NCBI GenBank assembly: GCA_963761755.1
Contig: CAVXIC010000026.1
Coordinates: forward strand, 62,001-126,000
Direction of reading: 5' to 3'
DNA: 64,000 bases
Source: CAJXVA01 sp963761755
Lineage (GTDB): Bacteria > Myxococcota_A > Polyangia > Nannocystales > Nannocystaceae
Shown here one piece after another: positions 27,101-34,275 of the stretch. The notes beneath the pieces are model-generated. The model was not told where the DNA came from and did no database searches. It worked only from the letters and a program-made list of their open reading frames with translations. Every line of letters begins with the position of its first letter. Within the stretch, counting starts at the first letter, position 1. A program made the translations under genes and the position numbers.

Positions 27101-27722
27101 GTTCCTGCGGCACGAGCTCGACCGCTACCTGCTGGGCCGCGCGTCCGAACGCGACAAGGAGCTGCCCCTGATGCTGGTCGAGAACCAGCCCTACATCCAC
27201 TACGCCAAGGGCAGCGTCGTCATGTATGCCCTGCGCGAGTACTTGGGCGAAGAGGCGCTCAATCGAGCGCTGGCGGCCTACATCGCCAAGGTGGGCTTTC
27301 AGAAGCCGCCATACACGACCAGCATCGAGTTCGTGGAGGCCATTCGGGCCCAGACCCCACCGAAGTATGCCTACCTCATCGAAGACCTGTTCGAGACGAT
27401 CACGCTGTATGACAACCGCGCGCTGGAGGCGAAGGCGACCGCGAACGGAGACCGGTGGGACGTCGAGCTGAAGCTCATGAGCACCAAGTTCCGCGCGTCC
27501 CAGAGCGGTCAAGAAACCGAGATCCCGCTCGACGACTGGATCGAGGTCGGCGTGCTGGACGAGGACGGAGAGTTCCTCTATCGCGAGAAGCACCAGCTCT
27601 CCGCAGCAGAGACGACCATCACCGTCACCGTCGACGGCAAGCCCTACGAGGCGGGCATCGACCCGATCGTGATGCTGGTGGACCGCAACCCCGACGACAA
27701 CGTCCGCAAGGTCGAGTTCTAG
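24159..27722 (+). CDS. ABC-2 permease fused to M1 aminopeptidase domain
   Basis: A 1187-aa membrane protein. Residues 1-580 contain about twelve hydrophobic helices in two ABC-2-like sets, with GELVWRERKAGM and the DFDDGAYQLFYTKPI loop typical of these permeases. Residues about 600-1187 are an M1 (gluzincin) metallopeptidase: HEIAHQWW (H935, E936, H939) and SETLAQY (E959). The spacing to the third ligand is 19 residues, one more than canonical aminopeptidase N, which I recall as usual for this fusion family. The peptidase would face the periplasm and may trim a transported or membrane peptide. The start ATG 24159 follows the ATPase stop by 2 bp. Confidence 0.9.
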   Translation: MNGFPAIVEFTRFELKLRLRSPSPYLFALLFGLLSFAAVTTDAVQIGGGGGQTLINAPYVIAQMLSIMSVFGILLVTAFAAGAVVRDFDDGAYQLFYTKPIHRRDYLLGRFIGGLLTSMFVMAGCSVGLFLGTLMPWLDPERLGPVQLASFVQPLLVFVFPTLFVTGSIFFAVATFTKRMLWAYVAVAAFFVLFGVAEAFVGDLDNDTIAALVDPFGLSAFSLETRYWTPDERNSALVPLAGSLLLNRVVWSAVGVCALVFTIARFQLTAPTIGSKKRDTKEATSDTEAAIPNVRPDYGVISQLRLWVFATRVELAGVLTSTAFMVLCTFAAINVFGNAYGTTEQLLGTPVLPVTQLMLRVIEGAMGLYLLIVITFYAGELVWRERKAGMARVTDAMPAPDWVFLLSKLTALLGAVAAVCVVSVVTAIGVQLFGGFTTIEPGLYVSGVFGVQWTTWALVAVLAMFFQVITDHRFAGYGLMVLQFVATVALPMLDFEHRLYRYASTADGPYSDMNGFGHWIDPMAWFRGYWGFAALGLVLLADIMWVRGSDPRFKLRLAEARHRLTPIKLGLFAFALAGFVTSGVYIYYNTNVLNTYRPSNVGEDEAVAYEERYKQYEDLPQPRVVATKLDAALFPEERRLDLGGTITLENRTDAPIETLHVTLDTDIQWRSLSLDEFHTLEHDDTELGYRIYRLAKPLAPGDSMGVQFESRFEEPGFKNSGSNTEIVENGTFFHNDRYMPHFGYNPAYELSDPDERRKRGLPEKPRMRSIDDPKGLADTYISHEADWIDFEATVSTSADQIALAPGYLTKEWTEGDRRYFHYEMDAPILNLYGFLSARYTVARDSWNDVAIEVYHHAPHDYNVQRMIDAVKASLDYYTENFSPYQHRQVRIVEFPRYAKFAQSLPNTIPYSEDIGFIADLRDEDDIDYVFYVTAHEIAHQWWAHQVIGANVQGGTVMSETLAQYSALMVMEKEYGRAKMRKFLRHELDRYLLGRASERDKELPLMLVENQPYIHYAKGSVVMYALREYLGEEALNRALAAYIAKVGFQKPPYTTSIEFVEAIRAQTPPKYAYLIEDLFETITLYDNRALEAKATANGDRWDVELKLMSTKFRASQSGQETEIPLDDWIEVGVLDEDGEFLYREKHQLSAAETTITVTVDGKPYEAGIDPIVMLVDRNPDDNVRKVEF

Positions 27723-27738
27723 CCGGCGCGAGCCGCTG

Positions 27739-28128
27739 CTAAGACGGCGCGTCGATCTTCATCTCGGCACACCACCCGAACCCCGAGCTTCCCGGCTCGT
27801 AGGTGTGGAACTGCAGCTGCTGTAGCGCCTGCCCGCCCTTCATCAGCACCATGTGCACGCAGGCGCCGTTTTCGTCGTATTCACCGAAGTTCCAGAAGTC
27901 GTCCTGCTGAAGGGGTGAGGCCCCCATCTGGGCTTCGACCTTGGCGAGGGTCTTCTCGAAGTCGTCGCCTTGGTCGATCGAAGCCTTCAGCGCGACGAGC
28001 TTGCCCCCCCTGTGCTGGGAGGCTTCGGCGGTCGGCTCCGTCGCGTCCGCCTTCGCGTCGTCGCAGGCCGAGCAGAGCGAAAGGAGCAGCGCCGCAGCGA
28101 TGGTGGTCTTGGAACGCGAGAGCAACAT
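27739..28128 (-). CDS. Small lipoprotein of unknown function
   Basis: A 129-aa protein with a signal peptide and lipobox (LCSACDDA). The mature part, after a Thr/Glu/Ala linker, has a compact domain of about 85 residues with two Cys (ENGACVHM and GFGWCAEM) that may form a disulfide. No family was recognised. It is convergent with the permease-peptidase gene and 16 bp from it. The upstream gene on the same strand ends 39 bp away and encodes a CxxCH protein. Confidence 0.7.
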   Translation of the reverse strand: MLLSRSKTTIAAALLLSLCSACDDAKADATEPTAEASQHRGGKLVALKASIDQGDDFEKTLAKVEAQMGASPLQQDDFWNFGEYDENGACVHMVLMKGGQALQQLQFHTYEPGSSGFGWCAEMKIDAPS

Positions 28129-28167
28129 GGCTGTACCGGGAGTCTCCGCCGGCCACGAAGTGATCCC

Positions 28168-28914
28168 TCAAAACGTCGGCAACGCCTCGTCGAAGCCATG
28201 GTGCTCCAGAGGACCCCAGGCCACCACCGCCTCGAGCATGGCGCAGCGGCCGGGTTCCGCCGACCACGCGCAGGTCTCGTAGGCCGCCTGCAGCGCGTCG
28301 ATCGGGATCAAACTCTTGGTGCGAGGCCGCATGACCAACGAGCTGCGGCCCCCGGGGAAGCCGGGCTCGTCACGCTCGGCGTCGTGGCAGACGAAGCAGG
28401 TCGTGATGTTGCCGTGCTCTTCGTTGCGGATGCGGTCGAACGCGGCCGACCTCGGCACGGGTGCGCTCAGAGGAAACGCCAGCTCAGCCTTGACGCTGCG
28501 CGTGGCGCAGACGTGCTCTCCAAACTCGATCAGGTCTCGGCCCTCGCCTTCGAGGGCCGCGGTGATCACCAGAGCGTCCCCGCTGAACACGAACAGCCGC
28601 GGGCTGCGGGCCCCATTGGCCGGCTGCGCGCTCGCTCGGCTCTTGGACGCCTCGATGCGCAGCGGTCGGTCCAACGCCTCAATGAAGCACGCCGCCGTCA
28701 CCGGAAAGGAAAGCCCGTTGAGGAGTGCGATCGCTTCATCGACGCTGTTGGGGCTCCCCGTCGTCCCCGGCGCCGGCTTGCAGCGACGCAGGTCCAGCCC
28801 ACGAAACGCCCGTCCCGCGCTCGTCGGCTCGCGAGTGCAGCCACCGGCAGCGACGATGGTCGCGAACGCCAGCGTCCCGATGCGGGTCCGGTCCACGGCC
28901 GCAGCTTGGCGCAT
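28168..28914 (-). CDS. Exported CxxCH (c-type heme?) protein of unknown function
   Basis: A 248-aa protein with a signal region and lipobox-like Cys (VAAGGCTRE). A single CFVCH motif lies in ITTCFVCHDAERDEPG, about two thirds along, consistent with covalent heme c; the rest does not match a known cytochrome class. Conserved-looking Cys (DLRRCKP, AACFIEA, YETCAW, GRCAM) suggest disulfides. It could be a monoheme electron carrier in the periplasm. ATG 28914 gives the signal peptide; longer upstream sequence in frame is antisense to the hydrolase gene and is not credible. Confidence 0.65.
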   Translation of the reverse strand: MRQAAAVDRTRIGTLAFATIVAAGGCTREPTSAGRAFRGLDLRRCKPAPGTTGSPNSVDEAIALLNGLSFPVTAACFIEALDRPLRIEASKSRASAQPANGARSPRLFVFSGDALVITAALEGEGRDLIEFGEHVCATRSVKAELAFPLSAPVPRSAAFDRIRNEEHGNITTCFVCHDAERDEPGFPGGRSSLVMRPRTKSLIPIDALQAAYETCAWSAEPGRCAMLEAVVAWGPLEHHGFDEALPTF

Positions 28915-28983
28915 CCGGGTCCGGTTCGACCATCCGCCGCCTGGTGAGGAGCTGCACGCGAGGGCTGCGATATGTTGGCCCCG

Positions 28984-29820
28984 ATGAAGACGGTCGAACG
29001 CATCGAGTTCACGACGACGGGAGGACGACAACGGGCCGGCGTGGCCGTTCCGGCGCAGGCGCCTCGGGCCGCCGTCCTCGTCGCGCCCGCGCTGGGGGTC
29101 CGCGCGTCGTACTACGGCAAGCTGTGCGCGGCCCTGGTGCAGCACGGATTCGCCGCGGCCGCGGTCGACCAACCTGGACAGGGCGAGAGTCCGGCGCGCG
29201 CCAACCGACGCACGGACTGGGGATACGCGGCGCTCATCGAGCACTACGCCGCTTCGGCGCGGGCGCTGCACGACGCCTTCCCCGCGGTGCCCACGTTCCT
29301 CGTCGGCCACTCCATCGGAGGGCAAGCGGCGCTGATGGCTGCCGGGAACGAGCTTCCGGGCGTGGCCGGCGTCGTCGTGGTCGCCTCGGGCTGCCCCTAC
29401 TGGAAGACCTGGGACGGCCTGTACGCGCACAAGATCCGGGCCGCGACATGGAGTGCCGGCGCGCTCGCGCGGACGCTGGGCGTCTTTCCCGGGGACAAGG
29501 TCGGCTTCGGCGGCCGCGAGCCCAAGACACTGATGATGCAGTGGGCCCACGCCGCGCAAACCGGCCGCTACGTCCTGGGAGACTTCGACGGCGACGCACT
29601 GCTCGCGCGCCCGGGTCCGCCGACCCTCGCCATCCGCGTGGAGGGCGACGCCTGGGCGCCGGAGAGGTCGATGAAGCTCACGCTGGGCCGACTGGTCAAC
29701 CGCGAGGTGACCTTCGAGCGCTGGGACGGGGCCCCACACGGCGGGGATCACAATCGCTGGCCCTCGCAGCCCGAGCACGTCGCCGCGCGGGTCTCGAGCT
29801 TCGCCGGTCGCGTCGGGTAG
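28984..29820 (+). CDS. Alpha/beta hydrolase
   Basis: A 278-aa serine hydrolase of the alpha/beta fold. The nucleophile elbow is GHSIGG (Ser about 110), the acid probably lies in VEGDAWAPE and the His in APHGGDHNRW near the C-terminus. An oxyanion-type VAPALGVRASYYG motif and DQPGQGES follow the usual order. It may act on an ester or thioester; substrate unknown. ATG 28984 is preferred to 28972 because the sequence MKTVERIEF begins the first beta strand. The last 125 bp overlap the end of the convergent MYXO-CTERM gene. Confidence 0.85.
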   Translation: MKTVERIEFTTTGGRQRAGVAVPAQAPRAAVLVAPALGVRASYYGKLCAALVQHGFAAAAVDQPGQGESPARANRRTDWGYAALIEHYAASARALHDAFPAVPTFLVGHSIGGQAALMAAGNELPGVAGVVVVASGCPYWKTWDGLYAHKIRAATWSAGALARTLGVFPGDKVGFGGREPKTLMMQWAHAAQTGRYVLGDFDGDALLARPGPPTLAIRVEGDAWAPERSMKLTLGRLVNREVTFERWDGAPHGGDHNRWPSQPEHVAARVSSFAGRVG

Positions 29821-30943
29821 GCCCGATCGCGAGCAGCCCCAGGAGGAAGAGCGCGGCGCCCGGGTCGGATCCGCTGGTGCATCCACAGCCCGCGGCGGAG
29901 TCCGCCCCAGCGCCGCCGCCTTCGGTGTCCGTGTCCGTGTCGGTCTCGGTCTCGGGCAGGTCCCCCGTCATCCTGGAGGTGCCGAACCCATCGCCGGACT
30001 CGGATCCGGAGCCCGAGTGCCCGGCTCCTCCCGAGCTGTCCGCGTCCGCGCCCGAGCTGTCCCCAACCTCGCCGGTGGTCCCCGTCGGATCCTGCTCCGG
30101 CGGCGTGTCGAAGACGATCGGCAGGGACTCGAAGTCCACGGCGTCGGTTTGGTCCTCGACCAGCGGCACGCGCAGCTCGAACGGCGCGAGCTGAAACTCC
30201 TGGAAGGCGATCTGCAGCTCCACCCCCGGATAGAGCAGCAGGTCGAGATCCGAGTGCATCGTGCAGTGCAGACTCGCCAAGCGCTCGACGGGGTCTTCCT
30301 CGGGGTCCGCGATGGTCAACACCTCGAACTCGGCTTGTATCGTGCCGACCTGCGCGCTCCCGCCCTCGACGTCGATGCGATCGCACGCGAGCGTCATCTC
30401 GATGTCGAAGCTCGCGTCGACGAAGAAGTTGCCGCTGGCGATCAGCAGGTCGACGATCGCGTAGTTGAACACCTCGACGGGCGTCGTCACGTCGTCGAGG
30501 ACGACGGGGCGATCGTCGTTGCCCGGGAGCAGGTAGGGGGTGAACGTGGCCTCGCGGAAGATGCCCAGCTCGTAGGGCCCGATGAGCGACGACTCGAACT
30601 GCTGCCCCACCAAGTCGAACCGAAAGCGGCCCTCGAGGAGCACGCCGATGTCCACGTCGAACGCCCCGCCGTCCTCGTCCCCGACGAAGTGGACCTGGCC
30701 CGTGTCCCAGTCGAAGACCGCGTCTCCGGGCATCTCGATCGCGACGTCGTCGTCGGCGTGGGTCAGGAAGCGGACCTGGATCGCGCTGCCCGACGGCTGC
30801 CAGCCGGTGTCGGTGTCGATGCCCTGCAGCCCGAGAAGCTCGAAGTCGTACGTCGGCTCGAACCGATCGACCTCCAAGGTCTCCGCCGAGGCGACGGCGG
30901 GGACGAACATCGCGACGACTCCCAGGAACCCCCCAAACCGCAT
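29696..30943 (-). CDS. Secreted protein with MYXO-CTERM-like tail and unusual extension
   Basis: A 415-aa protein with a signal peptide (VPAVASAETL), a long beta-rich mature region (about 20-270) of unknown fold and a Thr/Asp/Ser/Gly linker with TDTDTD repeats. Near residue 365 there is a Cys-Gly-Cys sorting motif (AAGCGCTSGSD), then a hydrophobic stretch (ALFLLGLLAIG) and basic residues. Normally the protein ends a few residues after the Arg cluster; here the frame continues about 35 more Arg-rich residues, overlapping the hydrolase gene by 125 bp. A small sequencing error or an extended tail may explain it. Probably surface-exposed; function unknown. Confidence 0.72.
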   Translation of the reverse strand: MRFGGFLGVVAMFVPAVASAETLEVDRFEPTYDFELLGLQGIDTDTGWQPSGSAIQVRFLTHADDDVAIEMPGDAVFDWDTGQVHFVGDEDGGAFDVDIGVLLEGRFRFDLVGQQFESSLIGPYELGIFREATFTPYLLPGNDDRPVVLDDVTTPVEVFNYAIVDLLIASGNFFVDASFDIEMTLACDRIDVEGGSAQVGTIQAEFEVLTIADPEEDPVERLASLHCTMHSDLDLLLYPGVELQIAFQEFQLAPFELRVPLVEDQTDAVDFESLPIVFDTPPEQDPTGTTGEVGDSSGADADSSGGAGHSGSGSESGDGFGTSRMTGDLPETETDTDTDTEGGGAGADSAAGCGCTSGSDPGAALFLLGLLAIGPTRRDRRSSRPARRRARAARASDCDPRRVGPRPSARRSPRG

Positions 30944-30958
30944 GCAGGGCGCACTGTA

Positions 30959-31528
30959 TCAGCCGCGCGAGTCAGGTCTGAGCACGAAGGGGTAGGTGAC
31001 CACCGCGTCCCCGGCCTCGGGCTTGGGAAACTTCCAGCGCTTCACCGCCTTCGCGATGCACACTTCGGTGGCGTCGTGGTCCAGGGTGGATGAGGCGATC
31101 GACGACGCGGAGACGTCCCCCGAGGGTCCGATGGTGAACTGAACGTCCACTCGGCCTGCGAGCCGGGATCCATCGGACAGCCCCTGGTTGTAGCAGTAGC
31201 GAACCTCGCTGATGTGGGCCCGGACGATGCGGCGAAGGAGGTCTCGGTCGAGGGCTCCGTCGACCTCGGGCTCGGAGACGGGATCGGTCTCTGGCTCGGC
31301 CGCGGCCTCGGCGGGCGTCTCCTCGTGGATCGGCGGGGCCTCGACCTCCGCGGGGGTCTGCGGGGCTTCACAGACGCAGGTGCACGGCGTCGGCGCATCA
31401 TCCTGTTGGGCGCCGAACAGCATGAACGCGGCCGCGGTCGCGGCGGTGGCCGCCATCGCGGTGGACAGGACGAACAAACGGACCGGACTCGCGAAGAATC
31501 CGTGCGGCTCGGGGGTGGCACTGCTCAT
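30959..31528 (-). CDS. AgmX/PglI C-terminal domain (TonB-like) protein
   Basis: A 189-aa protein with one N-terminal transmembrane helix (LFVLSTAMAATAATAAAFML), a Cys-rich and Pro/Glu-rich linker (residues about 45-95), and a C-terminal domain of about 90 residues: RRIVRAHISEVRYCYNQGL, SGRVDVQFTIG-type strand and CIAKAVKRWKFPKP. This is the AgmX/PglI C-terminal domain, related to TonB C-termini and found in gliding-motility and trafficking proteins of myxobacteria. It may span the periplasm and contact outer-membrane partners. The start ATG 31528 gives the membrane helix directly. It lies 15 bp from the downstream MYXO-CTERM gene, same strand. Confidence 0.82.
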   Translation of the reverse strand: MSSATPEPHGFFASPVRLFVLSTAMAATAATAAAFMLFGAQQDDAPTPCTCVCEAPQTPAEVEAPPIHEETPAEAAAEPETDPVSEPEVDGALDRDLLRRIVRAHISEVRYCYNQGLSDGSRLAGRVDVQFTIGPSGDVSASSIASSTLDHDATEVCIAKAVKRWKFPKPEAGDAVVTYPFVLRPDSRG

Positions 31529-31578
31529 GAACACCACAGACACGCCGCAACCCAGCGAAGTTCGCGACGCGCCGAAGA

Positions 31579-32463
31579 TCAGCCCACCGGGGCGATGAAG
31601 CAGTCGATGTTGGTCGAGATCCGGAAGTTGGACTCGTTGGTGTGCCGCTCGGCGTGGAAGATCTCCATCGGGTAGGTCTGACCGACGGAGAGCCCGAGGG
31701 TGTCCATGTTCACCGTGCCCTCGAGGGCGGGGTGCAGGCCCCCGAGGTCCAGGGCCAGGCGCCCGTCGACGAAAAGCCACAGATCATCATCGCCGCGGAA
31801 GGTGAACACCTCCCCGCCCTGGTACGTGAACTGGGTGTGGAGCTCGGTGGTGAAGTGGTAGTTGTGTGGGTTGCCCTCATCGCCAAACCCCGTGCCGTCG
31901 AGGGGGAAGAAGGCGCTGTTGTCGTAGGTGTACGTGCCGGGCGCTTCCTCGACCAGCGGTAGCTGGACCTCGAACGCCATGTTGGTGCCCGCGACGTCGC
32001 GGTACCAGTCGGCGAAGGTGGCGGCGCTGGTGATCATTGGCGCGCCAGCGTATGCCGCGTTCAAGACGGGCTTGCCCGCGGCGTCGAGGTCGGTCTCGAC
32101 GAGTCCGACCGACGCCGCGTTGCCGCTGTATGCCTCGAAGTCGGGGTGCGAGGCCTGGAAGTCGCGGACGGTGGCGACCAGCTCCGAGCAATCCTCGCCC
32201 GAGGTCTCCCCACCGGCGCCGAAGTCGGGAAGTGCACCGAGGTCGAGCTTGGGAACCCCCGCCGACGCGCTGCCGTCGGTGCCCGCCGAGGTCCCCGAGC
32301 TCGCGTCGTCGCCGGTGCCCGAGGAGGTCTGCGCATCATCGCCCTTCCCCGTCAGCCCGGCCGTCAGTCCTCCGACACCGCTGCCATCGTCTTGGGGAGG
32401 TGCATCCCCGCATCCGACCACCGCCATCGCCATCGTCACGAAGACCCCCGAAAAACCCCGCAT
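31579..32463 (-). CDS. Fibro-slime domain lipoprotein
   Basis: A 294-aa lipoprotein (MAVVGCGDA) with a Ser/Thr/Gly/Asp linker and a single fibro-slime (PA14-related) domain from about 100 to 294. The hallmark segments are visible: LVATVRDFQASHPDFE, HNYHFTTELHTQFTYQGG and FRGDDDLWLFVDGRLALDLGG, then MEIFHAERHTNESNFRI. The domain occurs in slime/cellulosome-type surface proteins and binds carbohydrate or calcium through the DDDLW region. It may take part in the extracellular matrix. The start ATG at 32463 gives the signal peptide. A MerR-like gene lies upstream on the same strand. Confidence 0.85.
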   Translation of the reverse strand: MRGFSGVFVTMAMAVVGCGDAPPQDDGSGVGGLTAGLTGKGDDAQTSSGTGDDASSGTSAGTDGSASAGVPKLDLGALPDFGAGGETSGEDCSELVATVRDFQASHPDFEAYSGNAASVGLVETDLDAAGKPVLNAAYAGAPMITSAATFADWYRDVAGTNMAFEVQLPLVEEAPGTYTYDNSAFFPLDGTGFGDEGNPHNYHFTTELHTQFTYQGGEVFTFRGDDDLWLFVDGRLALDLGGLHPALEGTVNMDTLGLSVGQTYPMEIFHAERHTNESNFRISTNIDCFIAPVG

Positions 32464-32542
32464 GCCTATGGTTGTAAGCGAAGCCCGAGGAACGTGCGCC
32501 TGCGGATCCACCCTGTAGGACGCGTGGATCCCCTCCGCGCGC

Positions 32543-33286
32543 TCACGCATCGCCGCGACCGAACGACGACTCGATGCGGTCGCCGAGCTCCGCACGAATG
32601 CCCTTTTCGAGGGCGCGGGCGAGCTCGACGTCCACCACCGTACGCGCCATCGGCCGCACCCGACGCACGACCTCGGCCAAGCGCTCGCCCTCCTGGGGCG
32701 GTGGAAACGCGTTGGGACTGACGACGTCGAAGATGTGCTTGGCGATGAGACCGACGAAGCGATTGGCGATGCGCTCGGCGTCACCGCGGAGGGCCTCGAT
32801 CTGGTCGAAGAGCACCGGGAGCGGGATGCCTTCGCGGACGAGCTCCGCGCCGACCTGAAGGATGCGAAGGCTCGGGGCGAGGAAGCGGGCTCCATCTCGA
32901 CGCACCAGATCGATCTGCAGGGCCCGCTCGACGATGGCCGGGGTCACGTTCTCCAGCCCGAACATTTCGACCAGCTCGCCGAGGGTGACGTGACTGGGCA
33001 GCTCGTTGGACCACGGCGAGGTCAGCGCTTCCTCCAGACCGAGCAGCTCGGGCACGCCCGCGCCGCGGTCGAGGGCGTCGACCATCTCGGCGATGTTGGT
33101 CAGCGTGTAGCCGCGCTCGAGCAGCCGACCGATCAGCTGCAGACGCGCCAGGTGCACGTCGGAGTACACGGAGCTCCGGCCTTCCTTCCGCGGTGGGGCG
33201 ATGAGGCGCTTGTTCTGGTACGCGCGCACGTTGCGAACCGTGGTGTTCGCCGCCCGCGCGAGCTCGCTGATCGAGTACTCGCCCAT
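32543..33286 (-). CDS. MerR family transcriptional regulator
   Basis: A 247-aa regulator with an N-terminal MerR winged helix (residues about 3-70), YSISELARAANTTVRNVRAYQNKRLI followed by SSVYSDVHLARLQLI. The long C-terminal region (75-247) is probably helical and different from metal-sensing MerR proteins; it has no Cys cluster. The start ATG 33286 (MGEYSIS) puts the helix-turn-helix at the true N-terminus. It is divergent from the metal-dependent hydrolase gene at 33414, whose expression it may control; this is inference from position. Confidence 0.87.
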   Translation of the reverse strand: MGEYSISELARAANTTVRNVRAYQNKRLIAPPRKEGRSSVYSDVHLARLQLIGRLLERGYTLTNIAEMVDALDRGAGVPELLGLEEALTSPWSNELPSHVTLGELVEMFGLENVTPAIVERALQIDLVRRDGARFLAPSLRILQVGAELVREGIPLPVLFDQIEALRGDAERIANRFVGLIAKHIFDVVSPNAFPPPQEGERLAEVVRRVRPMARTVVDVELARALEKGIRAELGDRIESSFGRGDA

Positions 33287-33404
33287 CCGAGGGAAAATCG
33301 AGAGGTTTCGCCATCCTAGCCTCGAGCCTCGCCGGGTACAAGCACGCCACTTTCGAGTGAACATTGACATCGGGCGCTGACGACATCAGCCTTGAATGAA
33401 GTCT

Positions 33405-33410
33405 GGAGGA
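33405..33410 (+). promoter_or_regulatory. Ribosome-binding site deciding the GTG start at 33414
   Basis: GGAGGA at 33405-33410 lies 3 bp before the GTG at 33414, which is close but the best Shine-Dalgarno in the region, whereas the in-frame ATG at 33396 has none. A TTGACA box is present at 33364-33369, a possible -35 element; no good -10 was found at 17-19 bp. Confidence 0.4.
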
Positions 33411-33413
33411 CCC

Positions 33414-34241
33414 GTGCACGACACCCCGCATGCTTCGTTTCCCGTCCGCAATCTGTCCTTCGACTTCTCGGCCGTTCCCGATCGATGGCACGGGGGTCGG
33501 GCGGCGGTCAGCCTGTTCTTCGACAACCTCTCGACGCTCTTCCCGCTCGGCGAGCGCTTCTTCATTCGCAGCGTCGCGCACTATCGCGACCGCGTCCGCG
33601 ATCCCGAGCTCCGCGCGGACCTCCGGGCGTTTTGCTCCCAGGAGGCAATCCACACCCGCGAGCACGAGTCCTACAACCACATGCTTCGACGCCGCGGCTA
33701 CGACCTCGATCGGTTGGAGCGCGGCATCTCCCGGCTGCTCTCGCTGCCCAAGCGGCTGCACCGACGGCGCGCCCCCTTGGTGAGCCTGGCGGTGACGGTC
33801 GCGCTCGAGCACTGGACCGCGATGCTCGGACACTTCGTGCTCGAGGACGACTCGATCATGAACGGGGCCGATCCGCAGATGGCCGCGGTCTGGCGGTGGC
33901 ACGCGGCGGAGGAGTGCGAACACAAGTCGGTCGCGATCGACGTGTATGAACAGGCCGCGGAGGGTGACTACTGGACGCGGGTCCTGGTCATGTCGTTCAC
34001 CAGCGTGCTCTTCTGGGGACGCGTCCTGCGGCAGCAGTGGATGATGATGCGCGCCGACGGCATCGCCCTGTCCGCGCGAGAGTGGCTCGACCTCGGACGC
34101 TTCCTGTTCGTCGAGCAGCGCGCGCTGAGGCGACTGTTCCCGATCTGGCTGTCCTTCTTCGCACGCGGCTTCCACCCCTGGCAGCTGGACGACGCAGAGC
34201 TGCTCGAGCGGTGGCGTGGCCGCCCTGCGTTCGCCTCGTGA
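33414..34241 (+). CDS. Predicted metal-dependent hydrolase (PF10118 type)
   Basis: A 275-aa helical protein of the metal-dependent hydrolase family with a ferritin-like arrangement of acidic and His residues: FCSQEAIHTREHESYN, VALEHWTAMLGHFVL and WHAAEECEHKSVAIDVY. These E-x-x-H pairs are typical of two-metal sites. The biochemical substrate of the family is unknown. It starts at GTG 33414 (VHDTPHA), supported by a GGAGGA just upstream; an in-frame ATG at 33396 is less likely. It is divergent from a MerR-type gene, which is a familiar arrangement for a regulator and its target. Confidence 0.82.
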   Translation: MHDTPHASFPVRNLSFDFSAVPDRWHGGRAAVSLFFDNLSTLFPLGERFFIRSVAHYRDRVRDPELRADLRAFCSQEAIHTREHESYNHMLRRRGYDLDRLERGISRLLSLPKRLHRRRAPLVSLAVTVALEHWTAMLGHFVLEDDSIMNGADPQMAAVWRWHAAEECEHKSVAIDVYEQAAEGDYWTRVLVMSFTSVLFWGRVLRQQWMMMRADGIALSAREWLDLGRFLFVEQRALRRLFPIWLSFFARGFHPWQLDDAELLERWRGRPAFAS

Positions 34242-34275
34242 ACTCCAACCGGAGGGCTGCTATCGTGGACGGAGC

